The notes beneath the pieces are model-generated. The model searched no databases and had not been told where the DNA came from. It saw nothing but the letters and a program-made list of their open reading frames with translations. Shown here in pieces: positions 14,333 to 19,920 of a stretch of DNA of 19,920 nucleotides. Position 1 is the first letter of the stretch. Each line of letters begins with the position of its first letter. Position numbers and translations under genes: made by a program. This DNA is from JAJZQH01 sp041658465 (lineage in GTDB: Bacteria > UBA10199 > 2-02-FULL-44-16 > JAAZCA01), in assembly GCA_041658465.1 (NCBI GenBank), contig JBBAAC010000021.1, positions 1-19,920 on the forward strand, in the 5' to 3' direction.

Positions 14333-15202
14333 CTACCGGCTCGGTCGCGTCATTTCTTCGGTCAAAACCTCCTTCATCCAGTACATTTTCACACCGAGCG
14401 ATAACGGGCCACCGAAAATATTTTGAGGCAACGTATTTTGAGCTTTATCAGCTGAAGGCATAAAATTTTGAAAAAAGTTTGTCGCGGGCGGTAAGTGATA
14501 TGCTCCCGCTGAGTACAATATGTAAGACATAGATGGAGCGAATGGCAGATTCGACATAGCAGCGTACTTTTCGTTAATTTTTTTGGCCGCACCATATTCG
14601 TCATTCGCGAACCCGGTCTTTTGAACAAAGTCGCGCGTCAGGTCGATCCACCGAATCGCCGCGGTTCGCGAAGGCGCGATATTTATCATCCTTATGCAGG
14701 CCTCAGCCGCCAATTCATCGAGCGTTGTGTCCGTCGGGGTTACGGACGGGAATGCAGAGTTGGTATTGGCCGCCAACTCTTGAACCTTCCTAAACGATGT
14801 CAACCTGTCGTCTTGAGACATGGTGGGATAGGCATTCAACCACGCTTCAAAACGATCTCGCACCAGCGAGCAATAGACGTCGGACACGCAATCCGAAGGC
14901 GATGCCCCCGCCTTTTGCGCAATCTGCTTCAATGAGGAGATATTTATTTCTTTTTTCCCCGAGCCTTTATTGCGGATCCTTTCCATGGCGTTCAAGACGC
15001 CTTGAAGCATGTCCAGATTGGCGTGCAGGAGATGTTTTAAGTCCAGGCCTGCCTCCCGAAGCTGTTCGTTGAGTTTTGCGTCGTCTACCGGTTTGGCAGG
15101 AGAGCCGTCGATACGGACGAAATCTCCAGAGCCCAGCTTATGGTCGCCGTCATCGGAAATGGTGATCTTTCTTCCGCGCCAACTAACGGTTATATCAGTC
15201 AT
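14333..15202 (-). CDS. Hypothetical protein, 289 residues
   Basis: I do not recognise this family. ATG 15202 has GGAGG about 6 nt upstream (AACTGGAGGAAAAAATG), so it is very likely a real gene. The protein begins MTDITVSWRGRKITISDDGD, with a short beta-rich N-terminus and a Gly/Asp-rich turn. A mostly helical middle follows (EQLREAGLDLKHLLHANLDMLQGVLNAMERI), then a Pro/Asn-rich tail. No signal peptide or membrane segment is seen. It is divergent from the large TPR protein at 15347 with a 144-bp shared spacer, so the two may be co-regulated and work together. Lower G+C patches in the 3' half resemble the neighbouring genes rather than the left part of the window. Confidence 0.8.
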   Translation of the reverse strand: MTDITVSWRGRKITISDDGDHKLGSGDFVRIDGSPAKPVDDAKLNEQLREAGLDLKHLLHANLDMLQGVLNAMERIRNKGSGKKEINISSLKQIAQKAGASPSDCVSDVYCSLVRDRFEAWLNAYPTMSQDDRLTSFRKVQELAANTNSAFPSVTPTDTTLDELAAEACIRMINIAPSRTAAIRWIDLTRDFVQKTGFANDEYGAAKKINEKYAAMSNLPFAPSMSYILYSAGAYHLPPATNFFQNFMPSADKAQNTLPQNIFGGPLSLGVKMYWMKEVLTEEMTRPSR

Positions 15203-15278
15203 TTTTTCCTCCAGTTAGACATGCTGAGATTATTATCGGCAAGCCGAGGGGCGAAAGTTGCTAAAAAAAGAAATTATA

Positions 15279-15307
15279 TTGACGGCGGAATGCATCGTGA
15301 TTAAAAA
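15279..15307 (+). promoter_or_regulatory. Possible promoter of the TPR gene
   Basis: TTGACG (15279-15284), a 17-bp spacer and TAAAAA (15302-15307), about 40 bp before ATG 15347. The -35 match is 5 of 6 and the -10 match 4 of 6. The surrounding A+T richness weakens the case. Confidence 0.35.
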
Positions 15308-15346
15308 AAACAAATCCTCATCATTAAAGAAGCGAAAGGACTCGCC

Positions 15347-18253
15347 ATGGCAAACCCATCGACCGCGCTTCACAATGATCCAGTAGCCTTCACGTTATAT
15401 AACTACCTAAAGACCGACCATGTGAGCGATGCCGACCTAGACAGGGGCTATTATGACCTGTCGCCGATCAGTCGGGGTCAAACGCCGGCCTTTGTCGGAG
15501 CAAGAGACAACGTTATCTCGCGCGAAGAGGTGTACGAATATCTACTCGCCCGCTACGATAGATATAGCCCTGCCTTGGCGCGAACAGCCGGGGTCACGTT
15601 ACCGTTCGAGCTGCCGGGGCCATCGCAGCAGACCGAGCGCCAGAAGGCGTATGTGGGCAAGATGCGCGACATCGTGAATACGGCGGCCAGCGGCCTCAAA
15701 GCCGCAGGCGTCGCCACGAGCGATCCCGCATACAACGCCTTGATGGCGAGATCGATCGGAATAGCCGTCTCTCCGCCGGGATCAGATGATGCTGTCTCAG
15801 AAAATGAATTGAGGCGCCGCGGCGCCGGCGGTCTGATCGCCGTGCTGCGGCAGAAGGGGGACGCGCTCAAAAAGCAGGGAACCGTTGCCTGTCAGCCTGC
15901 ATTGCCGCTGGCGCAGCACATCGAGGCGTCGTGCGCCCCCAATACGGCCTCTGCCCTTTATTCCGGCCGTCAGATGTTGATGATGGCCGGCATTCCGGCG
16001 CGGCATTTATTATCCCATCAGGCAGGGAGCCAGGGACTGAATATTGAGCTGCGCGTATTCGACGGGCGAGGTCGGCCGACCGACATGAGTTCGGGCGCCC
16101 ATAGCTGGCGGGTCGGCTCACCGCTGGCGGAAATGGGCAGCTTCTATTTAATCGGCGCCGCGGCAACAGGCTCCCGGGGGATGGCGTCCCAGGATTGGTA
16201 TCTCAAAGGACTTTCGACATTACTTCCGGATGCGCCCTTTACAAAGGGATTGCGAAGCAACGCGCTAAAAAATGAAGCCGTAAAGTTGGCGACTAACGGC
16301 CAGCTTGATAACGCCATCGTGCTTCTGAACCAGGCGCTGCAGCTTAACCCCGGCGACCCCGCACTCTATGAATTCCTCGCATACGCGTATTTTAACAAGA
16401 GCGACCTTGATCAATCCCTAAAGAACGCCAGGAAAAGGTTGTCGTTTGGACAAGCGCCGGTTCAGTTGCTGGCTCTTGCCGGGACTTTGAGTTTTAATGC
16501 AGGCGACCACTTTGGGGCGCGTGAATGCCTCAGCGAGGCGCTTCGCCGCGAACCGACGAATGTACAGGCCAGGGAGATGCTCGGCCGAACGTATGTAGCG
16601 CTTCAAAGATATGCCGACGCGGTAGGCGAATTTTCGCAAGTCGACCCCGCCGCGATCACCAAAGAGAACATCTACGCACATTACTTATTTTATGGGATGT
16701 CGCTGCTAAAGATTGGTCGAGCCGCGGATGCGGAGGTGCAACTTCGGAATGCGCTGGCGATAAAACCGGACTCGCCGGACACGCTCGGGATGGTGTACGT
16801 CTCGGCTCATGCGCGAGGCAAGGCCGCGGAGGCCGCCAAGATCGAGGCCCGGCTTGTAAAAATGGCTCAACACGATCCGCGGGTTTACGGGACGCTGGCC
16901 GAGGCCATGGACGATTCCGGAGCATATCAAAAGGCGTATCAGTATTTCGGCAAGGCGTACGCCGCCCTTCCAAGCGACGCGTTGATCAGCCGACAGCTCG
17001 CCGCAAGCGCGCTTAGGCTTAAGAAATACGATGAGGCGTCATCGGTTTCCACCGCGATAATAGACGCCGCAAACGTCGATACGCAGATACTCGCCTACGC
17101 ATATGCCATTAGAGGCGAGGTGCGTTGGATCAGAAAGGAGAATAGCGATGCGCTTGCAGATTATGAGGAGGCTATCAAGCGCAACATTCCGGAATGGAGG
17201 GCCTATTCTCATGCGGTCAGTCTGATTCCTCATACGGATGTGGCTAACGCGGATAAAATAGAGAAATATGCTAGGATAGCGATTGAGCTGAATCCGAAAG
17301 ACGAGGTTGCCTTCAATAGTCTCGGAGCATCACAATATCTGAAGGGCCGGTTTGCCGACGCGCTAGCTAACTTCAAAAAGGCCATCGAACTCGCTCCGAA
17401 ATTTGTTCATCCACACATGAATCGCTCCATTATTTTCTGGGAACAACGAAAATACGGGGAGGCTATTGCGGAAGTTGAAAAAGCTATTGCCAAGGGCTTG
17501 AATACTTCGGACGCGCACTCCAAGCTCGGCGCGCTCTATGCTTTGACGAACCGTGTGAACGAGGCCTCTGTCCAGGCCAAAATCGCGGTTCAGCTCGATC
17601 CCAAGGACCACGCGTCGCGATTTCTCCAATTTATGACCACGATAGAGAAAAATAACATCGCCGGAAATTTTGCGGATCATGGTTCAACTGCATACAATAA
17701 GGCCTTGGAGGAAGCGAAAGGAATTCTTAAAACTTGGGGCGCGCCTGGGACGATGCCAGCGGCTTATTATGACGCACAGACAATCGTTGCGCTCGTATCC
17801 GCAAATTACGATACCGCTGCCGCATATTCGAGACAGTCCATTTCAATCAATGCGGCCAATCCCGCTGCATATCATCGTCTTGCCTTTGCATTGGCGCAAA
17901 AGCGCGATTTCAGCGCAGCGCTGGCGGCAGACAGGAAGGCACTTGAACTCGCGCCGAACGAACCGGAAATCGAAAAATACGCGTCAGCGCTTGAGGACAT
18001 CCTGAGGTCGCGGCAACCAATACCGCCGTCCTCACCCCCCAACGGCCGCAGAACCGTACCGCAGACCACTTTTATCTTGCAGGATATCGGGAGTTTTTTG
18101 AAGTTTCCCACATATCAAAATTATCTCAATCTTTATCGCCCCCTTAGTCCTGTCTATCAAATGGACGTTGATCGAGATAGGCACGGCGCAGAGCCGTTCA
18201 ACGGGCCAAGGATATTGAACACCACGCCGATCATCACCATACCCATGTTGTGA
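15347..18253 (+). CDS. Large TPR protein with transglutaminase-like N-terminal segment
   Basis: Protein of 968 residues with no signal peptide or membrane segment. Residues 1-180 are not recognised (DNVISREEVYEYLL is loosely EF-hand-like). Residues about 193-270 have Cys196 followed by GIPAR at 215-219 and HSW with His252. This is the order seen in transglutaminase-like cysteine enzymes (C...GIPAR...HAW), though the third acidic residue is not evident. From about 300 to 905 there are many TPR units, for example DNAIVLLNQALQLNPGDPALY and ADALANFKKAIELAPKFVHP. A unique tail ends RILNTTPIITIPML. The start has AAAGGA 6 nt upstream. It is divergent from the unrecognised gene at 15202. It is probably a scaffold or assembly protein; catalysis is uncertain. 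Confidence 0.85.
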   Translation: MANPSTALHNDPVAFTLYNYLKTDHVSDADLDRGYYDLSPISRGQTPAFVGARDNVISREEVYEYLLARYDRYSPALARTAGVTLPFELPGPSQQTERQKAYVGKMRDIVNTAASGLKAAGVATSDPAYNALMARSIGIAVSPPGSDDAVSENELRRRGAGGLIAVLRQKGDALKKQGTVACQPALPLAQHIEASCAPNTASALYSGRQMLMMAGIPARHLLSHQAGSQGLNIELRVFDGRGRPTDMSSGAHSWRVGSPLAEMGSFYLIGAAATGSRGMASQDWYLKGLSTLLPDAPFTKGLRSNALKNEAVKLATNGQLDNAIVLLNQALQLNPGDPALYEFLAYAYFNKSDLDQSLKNARKRLSFGQAPVQLLALAGTLSFNAGDHFGARECLSEALRREPTNVQAREMLGRTYVALQRYADAVGEFSQVDPAAITKENIYAHYLFYGMSLLKIGRAADAEVQLRNALAIKPDSPDTLGMVYVSAHARGKAAEAAKIEARLVKMAQHDPRVYGTLAEAMDDSGAYQKAYQYFGKAYAALPSDALISRQLAASALRLKKYDEASSVSTAIIDAANVDTQILAYAYAIRGEVRWIRKENSDALADYEEAIKRNIPEWRAYSHAVSLIPHTDVANADKIEKYARIAIELNPKDEVAFNSLGASQYLKGRFADALANFKKAIELAPKFVHPHMNRSIIFWEQRKYGEAIAEVEKAIAKGLNTSDAHSKLGALYALTNRVNEASVQAKIAVQLDPKDHASRFLQFMTTIEKNNIAGNFADHGSTAYNKALEEAKGILKTWGAPGTMPAAYYDAQTIVALVSANYDTAAAYSRQSISINAANPAAYHRLAFALAQKRDFSAALAADRKALELAPNEPEIEKYASALEDILRSRQPIPPSSPPNGRRTVPQTTFILQDIGSFLKFPTYQNYLNLYRPLSPVYQMDVDRDRHGAEPFNGPRILNTTPIITIPML

Positions 18254-18256
18254 GGC

Positions 18257-18320
18257 CTAGAACCCATCTCATAAATATGCCGAAAGCGAAATTTCGGCAT
18301 ATTTATGAGATGGGTTCTAG
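18257..18320. repeat. 29-bp perfect-stem hairpin behind the TPR gene
   Basis: The arms at 18257-18285 and 18292-18320 are exact reverse complements, from CTAGAACCCATC to the mirrored GATGGGTTCTAG, with a 6-nt loop GCGAAA. It starts 3 bp after the TGA of the TPR gene. There is no T-run directly after it, although TTTTTTT occurs about 30 bp further on. The length and perfection, and CTAG at both ends, suggest a small palindromic mobile-type element or a recently made inverted duplication. It may also terminate transcription. Confidence 0.8.
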
Positions 18321-18407
18321 CCGTCCGTGTCAAAATGACGTCCCCGCAGTTTTTTTCTTGTTATCACACTCAATCGTCATGATATTCCTGCACGGGGGGA
18401 GATGACG

Positions 18408-19920
18408 ATGATGTTCTTCAGGTCAATCGCATGGAAGCTTATCGGCCTGCTGGTCCTGGCGGCCATACTGCCGCTGACCGTGTTTGGCGCGATCTCGGTG
18501 TGGCAGGCGAGGAACACTGCAAAGGAAGCGGTGCTGCAGGGAAACATGCGCGTTGCGGAGCGCGCCGCGGACCAGATCTACCAGTACATAGAAAATTCCA
18601 TCGCGATCCTGCACTCCACTGCGGAGAACGTTAGCCGCGTCGATCTCAAGCCCTGGCAGCGCGAGCGCGTGATACGCAACATGGCGCTTGAGTTCAGCGA
18701 ATTCAGCGAGATCGTCCTTGCCGGCACGGGCGGCCGGATCGAGGCGACCTCGAGCGTAGGCGCGTCGCGCATCATGGCGTCGCCGTATGGCGGCGAAGCG
18801 GTTCAATCCGCCATATCCGGCAGGGAATATTATTCCCCGGTATTTATCACGGACGAGTTCGTGCCCGCCATGATCGTGTCCCTGCCGATGCAGACGCTGG
18901 GCGACGTGACCGGTGCCGCGCTGGCGGAGGTGGACCTCATAAACATGTGGCGCCTTGCGGACCGTATTCGAATAGGAAAAGAGGGATACTTGAGCGTCGT
19001 GACGCCGTCCGGCAGGCTGATCGCAAGCGGCTCGGGCGAGATGAAGCGGCGCGTGTTTCAGGAACAGGACTATCCGGACGTGGCGATGCTGAGAAAGCTT
19101 ACCGCGGATTCATCGAACAGCGCCGCGATTGCCGAGAGGAGCGGAAAAAACGGAGACATTCTGGTAGCGGCCGCGGTGCTTCCGGAGCCGTTTTCATGGA
19201 CTGTGGTGATGGAGCAGCCTACAGCAGAGGCCTTTGCGCTCGCCCGGAAGCTGACCCTGATTCTCTCAGGGCTCATTGTCGCGTTCGTCGCGGCCATGGG
19301 ACTGCTCGGGTATTTCGGTGCGCGCTGGCAGATCGTGAAGCCCGTCATGGGGCTGATTGGCGGCACCCGCCGCATCGCCGCGGGCGATCTCTCCTGCAGG
19401 GTAGAAATAAAGTCCCGCGATGAGCTTGGCGAGCTCGCCACCTCATTCAACCGCATGGCCGGAGAGCTGTCGCTCATGCAGGAAAATATCCGCAAGCAGG
19501 AGCGCATGGCCTTTTTCGGCCGCATCGCCTCGGGGCTTGCGCACGACCTGCGCCACCCCATACGCAGCATAGAAAACGCGAGCAGGCTCATGGAACAGAT
19601 GTATGAAGACGCGGAATATCGCAAGACCTTCAGACGCGTGGTGGAGCGCGAGTTCTCAAAGATCAACGCCTTCCTAGAGAACCTCAAGACCCTCTCGCAC
19701 GACATACCATATCACCCGATCGAGCTGGCGCTTAATGCACTGCTGGACGAGGTAGTGGATACGTTTGCCATGGACGCGCAGAGCCAGAGCATTGCGATAG
19801 AAAAGGAATACGCGAAGGACGATATTAAGATCTACGCGGACAAATTCTCCATGACGCGCGCCTTATCCAACCTCGTCAACAACGCGATCCAGGCGATGCA
19901 GAGTGGAGGAAGGCTCACGA
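18408..19920 (+). CDS. Membrane sensor histidine kinase (3' end outside window)
   Basis: Sensor kinase, at least 504 residues, cut by the window edge. A membrane segment near residues 8-28 (LIGLLVLAAILPLTVFGAI) is followed by an extracytoplasmic sensor of about 250 residues of PDC/dCache type. A second membrane segment lies near 282-305, then a HAMP linker (RIAAGDLSCRVEIKSRDELGELATSFNRMA). The HisKA box is IASGLAHDLRHPIRSIENA with His379, and the start of the ATPase domain is LSNLVNNAIQAM near 486. The ATG at 18408 is preferred because GGGGGAG lies about 7 nt upstream; ATGs at 18402 and 18411 are alternatives. No response regulator is visible downstream in the window. It could be the partner of the NtrC-type regulator at 7669-9090. 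Confidence 0.9.
   Translation, partial: MMFFRSIAWKLIGLLVLAAILPLTVFGAISVWQARNTAKEAVLQGNMRVAERAADQIYQYIENSIAILHSTAENVSRVDLKPWQRERVIRNMALEFSEFSEIVLAGTGGRIEATSSVGASRIMASPYGGEAVQSAISGREYYSPVFITDEFVPAMIVSLPMQTLGDVTGAALAEVDLINMWRLADRIRIGKEGYLSVVTPSGRLIASGSGEMKRRVFQEQDYPDVAMLRKLTADSSNSAAIAERSGKNGDILVAAAVLPEPFSWTVVMEQPTAEAFALARKLTLILSGLIVAFVAAMGLLGYFGARWQIVKPVMGLIGGTRRIAAGDLSCRVEIKSRDELGELATSFNRMAGELSLMQENIRKQERMAFFGRIASGLAHDLRHPIRSIENASRLMEQMYEDAEYRKTFRRVVEREFSKINAFLENLKTLSHDIPYHPIELALNALLDEVVDTFAMDAQSQSIAIEKEYAKDDIKIYADKFSMTRALSNLVNNAIQAMQSGGRLT

Noticed and set aside
18257..18320. Ordinary intrinsic terminator
   Set aside because: A perfect 29-bp stem without an adjacent T-run is atypical; termination remains possible but does not explain the length.

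Overview
The window reads as chromosome of a GC-rich Gram-negative bacterium. A TonB-dependent outer-membrane receptor, an NtrC-type sigma-54 activator, a sigma-54 promoter and a SPASM radical SAM enzyme together suggest a deltaproteobacterial-type lineage (Desulfobacterota/Myxococcota sensu lato). Several families of short palindromic intergenic repeats fit that too. The assignment is inference; no rRNA or other phylogenetic marker except partial gyrB is present.

Left part (1-5.7 kb), ordinary chromosome: the 3' two thirds of gyrB; a repeat-filled spacer; a small DcrB/DUF1795-like protein facing away from an RluA-type pseudouridine synthase; an Rsm22-type methyltransferase convergent with the latter; and an EntS-like MFS exporter divergent from the methyltransferase. 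Palindromic repeats sit behind gyrB, between the DcrB-like gene and rluA, and in frame inside the methyltransferase gene.

Middle part (5.7-11.15 kb), the most interesting locus: on the minus strand a sigma-54-dependent response regulator and a TonB-dependent receptor form a tight two-gene operon. Divergent from them, behind a near-consensus -24/-12 sigma-54 promoter with upstream palindromic activator-like sites, lies a SPASM radical SAM gene. It is followed by an unannotated 25-codon ORF with a strong ribosome binding site. This encodes a peptide ending in SPTMCWPWYH, and a perfect inverted-repeat terminator follows. The layout suggests a radical-SAM-modified peptide (RiPP) made under control of the neighbouring regulator, with the TonB receptor as possible importer of the product or of a ligand complex.

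Right part (11.2-18.3 kb), with more A+T-rich stretches by eye: an orphan family 5 solute-binding protein; an archaeal-type AAA ATPase whose promoter is covered by four 14-bp tandem repeats; a short apparently degenerate stretch; an unrecognised 289-residue protein; and, divergent from it, a 968-residue protein with a transglutaminase-like segment and a long TPR array. A 29-bp perfect-stem hairpin follows. The window ends in a sensor histidine kinase (18408 onward, cut by the edge). It could be the missing partner of the response regulator, but nothing in the sequence proves this.
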